Shown here: positions 26,273 through 32,914 of the stretch, piece after piece
Layout: every line of letters begins with the position of its first letter
How positions within the stretch are numbered: position 1 is the first letter of the stretch
Source: Litorilinea aerophila
GTDB taxonomy: Bacteria > Chloroflexota > Anaerolineae > Caldilineales > Caldilineaceae
Reading direction: 5' to 3'
Length of the DNA stretch: 64,000 nucleotides
NCBI RefSeq assembly: GCF_006569185.2
Contig: NZ_VIGC02000020.1
Span: 51,731 to 115,730, forward strand
Made by a program: the position numbers and the translations under genes
The notes under the pieces: generated by a model
Told to the model about the DNA's origin: nothing
Seen by the model: only the letters and a program-made list of their open reading frames with translations
Database searches by the model: none

Positions 26273-26459
26273 TGTCGATGCTCCAGGCTTAACATGCCCA
26301 TAACGCGGTCATAAACCGGCCTTAGCCTCTCTCTTCCGCCTCCGTGGCATAATCTCCAGCATGATGGCATGCGGGGGCACAGTGCCCTCGCAGCCTGGCA
26401 ATCGGTTTTGGCGATGGACTTTGGATGTCCTTTGGACAAGTAATTTACGGGAGATAACC

Positions 26460-26975
26460 ATGAGCCGACTTCGCGCTCTCATCCAGAAGCATTTTGGGTC
26501 CGTGGTGATGGGATTTGTTTTGGTGGGTTTTGTGGTGTTGCTGGCCGAGCTCCTCTTGACCGGTCACACCCGAGACATCCAGCTGGTAGCTGTGGTGGCC
26601 ACGGTCATCGGGGCCCTGTTGGCCCTGGCTGCCCTGCTGTGGGGACACCGGGCCCGCATGGCCCTGGCGGTCCTCTTCCTGCTGCTTTCCATTACCGGTC
26701 TGGTGGGGGTCTTTGAACACGCGGAAGAGGGCGGGGGTAGGGCGGAAGCCTTTGTCCCTGGGACCCAGGCGCGGGCCTTGAGCCAGGCGTCAGCCCCTAT
26801 CCAGGTGCGTTTTTCGTACGATGAAGAGAGTGGTGAGCGGAGTGAAAGTGGATTCGTTCGTCGGGAAGGCTCTCCGCCTCCCCTGGCGCCCCTGAGCCTG
26901 ACTGGCCTTTCGCTGCTGGGCGCAGCGGCAGTCTTCGCCGGGCGGGAATCTGCGGATCAGGAGGCCACCGACTGA
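26460..26975 (+). CDS. Small multi-pass membrane protein of unknown function
   Basis: A 171-residue protein. Three strong membrane helices are visible: VVMGFVLVGFVVLLAELLL, IQLVAVVATVIGALLALAAL and MALAVLFLLLSITGLVGVF. A soluble stretch follows, with EHAEEGG and a charged region (SYDEESGERSESG), then a fourth hydrophobic segment near the C-terminus. I recognise no family. The ATG at 26460 follows GGGAGA; the frame extends upstream to 26361 without support. It is divergent from the response regulator gene and shares the region with the 11-bp direct repeats, so it may be a target of that two-component pair. A strong terminator follows at 27018. Confidence 0.65.
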   Translation: MSRLRALIQKHFGSVVMGFVLVGFVVLLAELLLTGHTRDIQLVAVVATVIGALLALAALLWGHRARMALAVLFLLLSITGLVGVFEHAEEGGGRAEAFVPGTQARALSQASAPIQVRFSYDEESGERSESGFVRREGSPPPLAPLSLTGLSLLGAAAVFAGRESADQEATD

Positions 26976-27017
26976 ACGCATTTCCGGGGACACGCATATC
27001 CATGGCCCCATCACATC

Positions 27018-27061
27018 GGCGGGGAGATGCCAGACTGCCGGCGTCTCCCCGCCTGTTTTTT
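27018..27061 (+). terminator. Strong intrinsic terminator
   Basis: GGCGGGGAGA (27018-27027) pairs with TCTCCCCGCC (27044-27053), extended by GCC/GGC inside, and is followed by TGTTTTTTT. It ends the small membrane protein transcript and lies just before the stop of the convergent isomerase gene. Confidence 0.9.
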
Positions 27062-27078
27062 TCAGATTTCGTACCCCC

Positions 27079-27864
27079 TCACCCCCGGGCTTCCCGGGGC
27101 AACCAGGCCAGGGACTCGTCCGTTTCGCCCAAGGGTCGATACTCCAGGCCGATGTATCCCGTGTAGCCCAGCTGCTCCAGCGCGGCGAAGATGTTGGGGA
27201 AGTGGATCTCCCCCGTGCCCGGCTGGTGTCGGCCCGGCACGTCGGAGATCTGGATGTGGCCGATCTGGGCGAAGTGTTCGGTGATGGTGTGAATGAGGTT
27301 CCCTTCCTGCATCTGTCCGTGGTAGACATCATACTGGAGCCGAACCCGGGGATGGTCCACCGCGCGCACGATCTCCATGCCCTCAGCCGTGGTGTGGATC
27401 AGGTAATCCGGCATGTCGAAGGCGTTCAGGGGCTCCAGCAACAGGGTGACATCGGCTTCGTCAGCCAGAGGGGCCGCCCAGGCGAGCTGCTCCACCGCGC
27501 AGGCCACCTGCCGTTCTCGCTCCAGGTCCGGGCGCCGGTTGCCCAGCATGGCGTGGATCCGGTGGCAGCCGATCTGCCGGGCGAACTCCAGGGCTTCCTC
27601 CACTCGACGGCGGGCCTCATCCCGCCGGTCTGGGTGGCTGAGCAGACCCCGTTCCCCGGCCGCAAAATCGCCGGGATAGAGGTTGAAGAGGACGGCCGTC
27701 AACCCCAGGTCATCCAGCCGCTGGCGGATGGCCTCCGCCCCCACGTCGTAGGCGAACAGGAACTCCACCGCCCGGAAGCCGGCCGCCGCGGCCCTGGCGA
27801 AGCGCTCCAGGAACGGCACCTCCGTGTAGAGCATGGACAGATTGGGCGCAAATCGCAATGCCAC
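27079..27864 (-). CDS. Hydroxypyruvate isomerase-like TIM-barrel sugar isomerase
   Basis: This 261-residue enzyme has the AP endonuclease 2-type TIM barrel used by hydroxypyruvate isomerase (Hyi) and 2-oxo-tetronate isomerase (OtnI). Family residues are visible: LRFAPNLSMLYTEVPFLERF at the N-terminus, FNLYPGDFAAGERG, catalytic Glu in LLLEPLNAFDMPDYL, metal ligands in LQYDVYHGQMQEGNL, HIQISDVPGRHQPGTGEI, and a second catalytic Glu in YIGLEYRPLG. The start is the GTG at 27864, preceded by AGGAGGG at ideal spacing; the longer frame to 28014 reads through a dispersed repeat. It is a single-gene unit facing the membrane protein gene. Substrate choice between hydroxypyruvate and a tetronate cannot be settled here. 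Confidence 0.88.
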   Translation of the reverse strand: MALRFAPNLSMLYTEVPFLERFARAAAAGFRAVEFLFAYDVGAEAIRQRLDDLGLTAVLFNLYPGDFAAGERGLLSHPDRRDEARRRVEEALEFARQIGCHRIHAMLGNRRPDLERERQVACAVEQLAWAAPLADEADVTLLLEPLNAFDMPDYLIHTTAEGMEIVRAVDHPRVRLQYDVYHGQMQEGNLIHTITEHFAQIGHIQISDVPGRHQPGTGEIHFPNIFAALEQLGYTGYIGLEYRPLGETDESLAWLPREARG

Positions 27865-27880
27865 GATTTCCCTCCTGAAG

Positions 27881-27914
27881 AAACCACAGATTCCACCGAT
27901 GAACACAGATTTTG
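27881..27914. repeat. Copy of the ACCACAGATT..GATGAACACAGATT intergenic motif
   Basis: ACCACAGATTCCACCGATG and GAACACAGATTTTGC form one block whose reverse complement matches 11046-11072 at nearly every base. It abuts the family A element at 27932. It is non-coding and immediately upstream of the isomerase RBS. Confidence 0.6.
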
Positions 27915-27931
27915 CAAGTGATTGCGGACTT

Positions 27932-28059
27932 CCCCTGCAAAAAGGGCATGATTTAACGCAAGGGCGCAAGGAAACCGAGAAGTTCGGGAGAGAATGGCCG
28001 TGATCCGGGTCCATCTGCGTGGGTCAGCGGCCTACATTGACCTTTGTGCAGTAGAGCCA
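27932..28059 (-). repeat. Dispersed MITE-like repeat, family A, copy 1
   Basis: This copy of about 128 bp is in reverse orientation relative to the copies at 29194 and 36159. Its ends, CCCCTGCAAAAAGGGCAT and ACCTTTGTGCAGTAG, are terminal inverted repeats. Shared internal blocks are ATCTGCGTGGGTCAGCGGCC and AACGCAAGGGCGCAAGGAAA. No reading frame is conserved among copies. Confidence 0.75.
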
Positions 28060-28099
28060 CTTGCAGCAGAGCCGTTGACGCCACTGCCAAAAATGTCCC

Positions 28100-29017
28100 T
28101 CAAAGCCGCAGACGGCGGAAGATTTCGTCTGCGGCCTGGTGGAGCAGGCAGTGGCGTCGGGCCAGGCGCTGGATGTCCCTGGCGTAGCCTCCGCCGATGA
28201 CGCAGGCCACCGGATACCCCCGCGACAGACACGTGCTTAACACCAGCTCGTCCCGCCGGAAGAGCCCCTCATCGCTCAGGGACAGCTTGCCCAGCTCATC
28301 CTCCCGGTGAGGGTCCACCCCCGCATCGTAAAAGACCAGATCCGGCCGCACCTGGCTGAGCAAGTCGGGCAGGATCCGCCCCAGGGTGGCCAGGTAGGCC
28401 CCATCCTCCATGCCCACGGGCAGGGCTATGTCCAGGTCGCTGCACTGCTTCCGAAAGGGGAAGTTGCGGCCACAGTGCATGGAAAAGGTGAAAACGGTGG
28501 GGTCATCCTGGAAGATGGCCGCGGTGCCGTCCCCCTGGTGGACATCCAGGTCGACGATCAGCACCCGGCGGGCCAGCCCCTGGCGGCGGACGTAGCGGGC
28601 TGCCACGGCCAGGTCGTTGAAGATGCAGAAGCCAGAGCCAAAATCTCGGTGGGCGTGGTGGGTCCCGCCGGCAGTGTTGCAGGCCAGCCCGTGCTGCAGG
28701 GCCAGCTCGGCGGTCAGGACTGTGCCGCCCACGGCCGTGCGGCTGCGGTGGACCAGGCCCGGGCTCCAGGGCAGCCCGATGCGCCGGATGGCCCGGGCAT
28801 CCAGCGTCCCCTGGCAGAAAGCTTCCACGTACTCAGGCGCATGGGCCAGCTCCAGCCAGGCCCGGGGCGCCGGCTGGGGGCAGTGGAACTGGTCCAGGCT
28901 GGCTGTGCCATCGCGGATCAGGGTTTCATAGACCTTGCCGAACTTGGGCATGGGAAAGCGATGGCCAGGCGGCAAAGGTGTGACGTAGTCGGGATGGTAG
29001 ACCAACGGCAGAGACAT
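28100..29017 (-). CDS. Histone-deacetylase-family (AcuC/HDAC-like) Zn-dependent deacetylase
   Basis: A 305-residue arginase/deacetylase-fold enzyme. Diagnostic segments are NTAGGTHHAHRDFGSGFCIF (catalytic His pair), VLIVDLDVHQGDGTAAIF (Zn-binding Asp-x-His), FSMHCGRNFPFRK, and FYDAGVDPHREDELGKL (Zn-binding Asp). Bacterial members remove acetyl groups from protein lysines or small amines such as polyamines. The length and the HCGRNFPF segment fit the bacterial class IV-like group. It stands alone, with repeat elements on both sides, so the context gives no substrate. All metal ligands and the His pair are present, so activity is expected. Confidence 0.9.
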   Translation of the reverse strand: MSLPLVYHPDYVTPLPPGHRFPMPKFGKVYETLIRDGTASLDQFHCPQPAPRAWLELAHAPEYVEAFCQGTLDARAIRRIGLPWSPGLVHRSRTAVGGTVLTAELALQHGLACNTAGGTHHAHRDFGSGFCIFNDLAVAARYVRRQGLARRVLIVDLDVHQGDGTAAIFQDDPTVFTFSMHCGRNFPFRKQCSDLDIALPVGMEDGAYLATLGRILPDLLSQVRPDLVFYDAGVDPHREDELGKLSLSDEGLFRRDELVLSTCLSRGYPVACVIGGGYARDIQRLARRHCLLHQAADEIFRRLRL

Positions 29018-29108
29018 GGCGTCTCAAATCATACTCCCGAAAGCCCGATCCGCCAAGCCGGCCAGGGAATCGGGAGCAGGCCCCATCCGGCCGGCGCGTT
29101 TTCCAGAG

Positions 29109-29136
29109 TTGCAGGGATGGCTGACTCGGGTACAAT
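29109..29136 (+). promoter_or_regulatory. Candidate promoter of the SDR-amidase operon
   Basis: TTGCAG (29109-29114), 16 bp, then TACAAT (29131-29136). If used, the transcript would start near 29143, and the family A repeat at 29194-29315 would lie within the 5' leader of the SDR gene. Confidence 0.4.
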
Positions 29137-29193
29137 GCAGGCGACGAATGAACGTTCCCCGACCTCCTTGATGCAGTTTTTTTGATCCACACA

Positions 29194-29315
29194 TGGCTCT
29201 GCTGTACAAAGGTCAGATGAGGACGCTGACCCACGCAGATGAACGCTGCTTCGAGAGATTCTCTCCTGCGCTTCTTTGCGCCTTTGCGTTCACAAAAACG
29301 CCCTGTTTGCAGGGG
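29194..29315 (+). repeat. Dispersed MITE-like repeat, family A, copy 2
   Basis: 122 bp beginning TGGCTCTGCTGTACAAAGG and ending CGCCCTGTTTGCAGGGG. It shares GGTCAGATGAGGACGCTGAC, CCACGCAGATGAACGC and TTCTTTGCGCCTTTGCGTTC with the copy at 36159. The termini form an imperfect inverted repeat. It is located 47 bp upstream of the SDR start. Confidence 0.8.
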
Positions 29316-29362
29316 ATCCACACATTCCACAGATTGAATTGCACAGATAGAGAGGAGCTATC

Positions 29363-30148
29363 ATGCCTGTGGAGTATGGCACACTGTTCGACCTCAAGGG
29401 GAGGAATGCCCTGGTGGTGGGCGCAGGCAGCGGCATTGGCCGGGCGTCCGCCGAGGGGCTGGCGGCATTCGGTGCCCGGGTCATCTGCGCCGATATCGAC
29501 CTGGCCCAGGCCGAGGCTACCGCCGCCGCCATCGGCGGTCAGGAAGGCCAGGCCCAAGCCCTCCACCTGGACATGCGGGACGGCGACGGCATTCGTCAGG
29601 CGCTGGCCCAGTTACCTCCCCTGCAGATTCTGGTCTGTACCCCCAGCATCAACGTGCGCAAGCCCTTGCTGGAGATCACCGACGACGAGTTTGACCGCAT
29701 CGTCAGCCTGAACCTCAAGGGCACCTTTCTGCTCCTGCGGGAAGTGGGGCGCCGCATGGCCGAGCAGGGCCAGGGCAGCATCATCGTCTTCTCCAGCATC
29801 CGGGCCCAGGTGATCGAGCCGGGGCAGGGCGTCTACGCGGCGACCAAGGCCGGCGTGGTCCAGTTGGTGCGCACCCTGGCCGCGGAGCTGGCGCCCCAGG
29901 GCGTGCGGGCCAACGCCATCGCCCCGGGCATCGTCGAAACACCCCTCACCGCCCAGATCAAGAACCACCCCGCCTGGTACCAGGCCTATGCGGACAAGAG
30001 CATGCTCAAACGCTGGGCCCAGCCGGAAGAGCTGGTGGGTGCGGTGATCTACCTGGCCTCCGACGCCAGCTCCTACGTCACCGGTTCGCTCCTGTTCGTG
30101 GACGGCGGCTGGACGGCCGCTGATGGTCGCTTTACGCCGCCCTTATAG
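29363..30148 (+). CDS. Short-chain dehydrogenase/reductase (SDR)
   Basis: A 261-residue NAD(P)-dependent oxidoreductase of classical SDR length. The cofactor motif is VVGAGSGIGRASAEGL, and Asp after the second strand (ICADID) suggests NAD(H) preference. The usual NNAG is replaced by CTPSIN. The active site keeps Asn (SLNLKGTF), Ser (VFSSIRAQ) and YAATKAG, with family motifs NAIAPGIVETPL and YVTGSLLFVDGGWT. The RBS is GAGGAG. The amidase starts 27 bp downstream, so the two are co-transcribed. Sugar or sugar-acid alcohol dehydrogenation is plausible given other genes in the window, but the substrate is not readable. Confidence 0.88.
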   Translation: MPVEYGTLFDLKGRNALVVGAGSGIGRASAEGLAAFGARVICADIDLAQAEATAAAIGGQEGQAQALHLDMRDGDGIRQALAQLPPLQILVCTPSINVRKPLLEITDDEFDRIVSLNLKGTFLLLREVGRRMAEQGQGSIIVFSSIRAQVIEPGQGVYAATKAGVVQLVRTLAAELAPQGVRANAIAPGIVETPLTAQIKNHPAWYQAYADKSMLKRWAQPEELVGAVIYLASDASSYVTGSLLFVDGGWTAADGRFTPPL

Positions 30149-30175
30149 GCCCCATACCCAACCCAAGGAGAACCC

Positions 30176-31831
30176 ATGTCCACCCAGATCCATCCAGAAG
30201 AGCCGCGGGAGCCGGCGGGCTCCCCAGACCCTGTGCCGGCCATCGCCGATGAAGCCATCCAGGCTGCCGTCCACCTGGTAGGGCTGGACTTCACGCCGGA
30301 GGAGCGGTCCATGATGGTCAACGGGCTGGTGCAAAATCGCACCCGCTACGAGGAGCTGCGCCGGGTGCCCCTAGCCAATTCGGTGCCCCCGGCCCTGCGC
30401 TTCGACCCGGCACCGCCCACCCCGGCCTCGGCCGCTCCCCACCGGCGCCCCCTGACCCCCGGGCCGGTCACCCTGCCTCCCTTGCCCGCGGATCTGGAGG
30501 AACTGGCCTTCCTGCCGGTCACCCACCTGGCCCAGTTCATCCGCACCCGACAGATCACGGCCCGGGCTTTGACCGAGATGTACCTGAAGCGGCTGAAGCG
30601 GCTGGGTCCACAGCTGGAGTGCGTGGTCACCCTCACCGAAGAGCGGGCCCTGGCCCAGGCGGAGCGGGCCGACGCGGAGATCGCGGCCGGGCGCTATCGG
30701 GGGCCCCTCCACGGCATCCCCTGGGGCGTCAAGGATCTCCTGGCCACCCGGGGCATCCCCACCACCTGGGGAGCGCCCCCCTACCGGGAGCAGATCATCG
30801 ACGTGGACGCCACCGTGATTCAGCGGCTGGAGCAGGCCGGCGCCGTCCTGGTGGCCAAGCTGACCACCGGCAGCCTGGCCTGGGGCGATGTGTGGTTCGG
30901 TGGGCGGACCCGCAGCCCCTGGAACCTGGAGGAGGGCTCCAGCGGTTCATCGGCCGGCTCGGCGGCGGCCACCGCGGCCGGGCTGGTGGGCTTTGCCATC
31001 GGCACCGAAACCCACGGCTCCATCGTCTCCCCGGCCACCCAGTGTGGCGTCACCGGTCTGCGCCCCACCTTCGGCCGGGTGAGCCGCTACGGGGCCATGG
31101 CCCTGGCATGGAGTCTGGACAAGATCGGCCCCCTCTGCCGTAGCGTAGAGGACTGTGCCCTGGTCTTCGACGCCATCCACGGGCCGGACGGCTTCGATCC
31201 CACGGTGGTGGATCGCCCCTTCGAGTGGGCGCCGCCGGCCGACCTCTCCCGCCTGCGCATCGGCTACGTGGCGGATGCCTTCGCCCAGGAGCAGGAAATG
31301 CGGGAGCAGGATGAGGCCACCCTGGCCCGGCTGCGGGAGTTGGGCGCCCACCTCATCCCCATCCAACTGCCGGACTTTCCCATCGACGCCGCCCAGATCA
31401 TCCTGTACGCGGAGGCGGCTGCCGCCTTTGATGAGCTCACCCGCAGCAATCAGGATGACCTGCTGGTGCGCCAGGGAGAGGAGGCCTGGCCCAATCGTTT
31501 CCGGGTGGCCCGTCTCATTCCCGCGGTGGAGTACATCCAGGCCAATCGCCTGCGCACCCTGGTGATCCAGGCCATGGACGCGCTGCTGCAGGAGATCGAT
31601 GTCTACGTGGCGCCCTCCCGCAGCCAAAACCTGTGGCTGACTAACCTGACGGGCCACCCGGCGGTGGTGGTCCCCAACGGCTTTCGCCCCAACGGCCTGC
31701 CCACTAGCATCACCTTCACCGGCCGCCTGTATGACGAGGCCACCGTGTTGGCCGTGGCCAAGGCCTACCAGGACGCCACCGACTTTCACCTGCAGCGGCC
31801 ACCCCTCCCTGACCCCGGCCGGGAAGCCTGA
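30176..31831 (+). CDS. Amidase signature family hydrolase (GatA-like)
   Basis: A 551-residue amide hydrolase. The catalytic triad region is complete: Lys in GIPWGVKDLLATRGIPTTWG, the cis-Ser and nucleophile Ser in EEGSSGSSAGSAAATAAGL and GTETHGSIVSPATQCGVTGL, followed by RPTFGRVSRYGAMALAWSLD and KIGPLCRSVEDCALV. About 110 residues precede the domain, including a helical start and a Pro-rich stretch; this is longer than GatA. No gatB or gatC lies nearby, so a stand-alone amidase or carbamoyl hydrolase is more likely than tRNA amidotransferase. It is the second gene of an operon with the SDR. A terminator follows at 31967. Confidence 0.9.
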   Translation: MSTQIHPEEPREPAGSPDPVPAIADEAIQAAVHLVGLDFTPEERSMMVNGLVQNRTRYEELRRVPLANSVPPALRFDPAPPTPASAAPHRRPLTPGPVTLPPLPADLEELAFLPVTHLAQFIRTRQITARALTEMYLKRLKRLGPQLECVVTLTEERALAQAERADAEIAAGRYRGPLHGIPWGVKDLLATRGIPTTWGAPPYREQIIDVDATVIQRLEQAGAVLVAKLTTGSLAWGDVWFGGRTRSPWNLEEGSSGSSAGSAAATAAGLVGFAIGTETHGSIVSPATQCGVTGLRPTFGRVSRYGAMALAWSLDKIGPLCRSVEDCALVFDAIHGPDGFDPTVVDRPFEWAPPADLSRLRIGYVADAFAQEQEMREQDEATLARLRELGAHLIPIQLPDFPIDAAQIILYAEAAAAFDELTRSNQDDLLVRQGEEAWPNRFRVARLIPAVEYIQANRLRTLVIQAMDALLQEIDVYVAPSRSQNLWLTNLTGHPAVVVPNGFRPNGLPTSITFTGRLYDEATVLAVAKAYQDATDFHLQRPPLPDPGREA

Positions 31832-31966
31832 ACGTTATATCCTGGTCTATATCTGCAACCTGTATCTGGATCTATCGACTTCATCGCCCAGATGGGTTAG
31901 GTTGAAGGGGCCTGAAGAGTATCTGGATCCCAAGATGTTGACTTTGATCCCTGTGAGTAGCTTCCA

Positions 31967-31996
31967 GGCCCCGGTTGCAGAGACCGGGGGCTTTTT
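31967..31996 (+). terminator. Intrinsic terminator after the amidase
   Basis: GCCCCGGT (31968-31975) pairs with ACCGGGGGC (31983-31991) and is followed by TTTTT. It separates the SDR-amidase operon from the DksA-type gene, 17 bp further on. Confidence 0.82.
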
Positions 31997-32015
31997 CGTA
32001 TAGGAGTGCAATGTG

Positions 32016-32366
32016 ATGACGTCTCAATTGGATTTGAATGAAATTCGCCGCCAGCTGGAAGAGGAGCGGGAGCGGCTCTTGGAAAAAGTGCGCGTCCGCA
32101 ACGGCAACGACAGTACTGGCGCGGGTCGCAATCCGAACCGTACCGATCTGGCCAGCGATTACCTGGCACGGGAACGTCGGACCGCGCTCCTCTCCATGGA
32201 GCAGAAGATGCTGGCCCAGATCGACGAGGCGCTGCAGCGGCTGGAAGATGGCACCTATGGCCGGTGCGAGTCCTGCGGGGAACCGATTCCGCCGGAGCGC
32301 CTCGAGGCCTTGCCGTACGCGACCCTCTGCGTTATCTGCCAGGAGCGCAGCAGCAGCTCATCGTAG
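32016..32366 (+). CDS. TraR/DksA-family zinc-finger protein
   Basis: A 116-residue protein. An N-terminal coiled coil (LDLNEIRRQLEEERERLLEK and ALLSMEQKMLAQIDEALQRL) is followed by the C4 zinc finger CESCGEPIPPERLEALPYAT and LCVICQ. This family binds the RNA polymerase secondary channel and adjusts initiation, often together with ppGpp. The two acidic residues at the coiled-coil tip typical of DksA are not obvious; the tip region reads RNPNRTDLASDY with one Asp near it. The start is the ATG at 32016 after AGGAG; a GTG one codon earlier is equally possible. It is monocistronic between a terminator and a long non-coding region. Confidence 0.9.
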   Translation: MTSQLDLNEIRRQLEEERERLLEKVRVRNGNDSTGAGRNPNRTDLASDYLARERRTALLSMEQKMLAQIDEALQRLEDGTYGRCESCGEPIPPERLEALPYATLCVICQERSSSSS

Positions 32367-32914
32367 GGGTGGGCCGCCGTGCCCGCCCGTTGTCCCTGGC
32401 CGGAATGGGGCGAATCATGGTTCGCCCACAGTTCGCCCACACCGATTGGCCCCGGGCGGATGAAGGGACGGCGATGTAGGCGCAGCTACGAGCTGCGCCT
32501 ACGTCGGAGCACTGTTTTTCGTCGGGGCAGCCCCCGTGCCCGCCCAATGCCGCCGGAAAATTGACAGTAAATTGTAAGGATTTCTTCTTCTCATCAGGCG
32601 TATTGTGTACTATTCTAACCGTTAGTGGTTTAAGCCGCGCTTTGCCATTCGTTTTCCCTTTATTCGCTTTCCCTTTCCAAGTTCCCTGTACACGCCTTTA
32701 ATTTATTATCCCGCCTGGACGGATCCACTCCGGGTTACAACCCACAGCTAGCTTCTTGTACCACGAAAACGCAGCGTTTTCAGTGAGTGCGCACCGTTCC
32801 TGTTCCTGTGCTTTCCCATGGTGCCTTTGTCCGTCTGTCTGTCTTGTCTCGACCTGTCCCGCTTCCGCAGTTCTAACCGATTTTTCCGTCGAGTACTACA
32901 AGGAAAAGTGATTC
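32367..32914. other. Long non-coding region upstream of the second subtilase
   Basis: 548 bp without a gene. The left part (about 32380-32553) is a solitary copy of the palindromic repeat unit that forms the tandem array at 56638. The right part is AT-richer and pyrimidine-rich and should hold the subtilase promoter. TTGACA occurs at 32561-32566, but no well-spaced -10 follows it, so I do not assign a promoter. Confidence 0.5.
32457..32553 (+). repeat. Solitary copy of the ~109-bp palindromic repeat unit
   Basis: It starts with GGCGGATGAAGGGACGGCGA, like the units at 56638-57160. It carries a perfect palindrome with arms GTAGGCGCAGCT (32476-32487) and AGCTGCGCCTAC (32491-32502), then GGGGCAGCCCCCGTGCCCGC. 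The order of motifs matches the array units, but the arms differ in sequence, as expected for compensatory change in a hairpin. Confidence 0.65.

Noticed and set aside
27865..28014. N-terminal extension of the hydroxypyruvate-isomerase-like gene
   Set aside because: It reads through dispersed repeats. The GTG at 27864 has an AGGAGG and gives the usual family length.
32561..32620. Promoter for the second subtilase starting at TTGACA 32561
   Set aside because: The nearest -10-like hexamers (TATTGT, TACTAT) are over 30 bp away, so the spacing is wrong.
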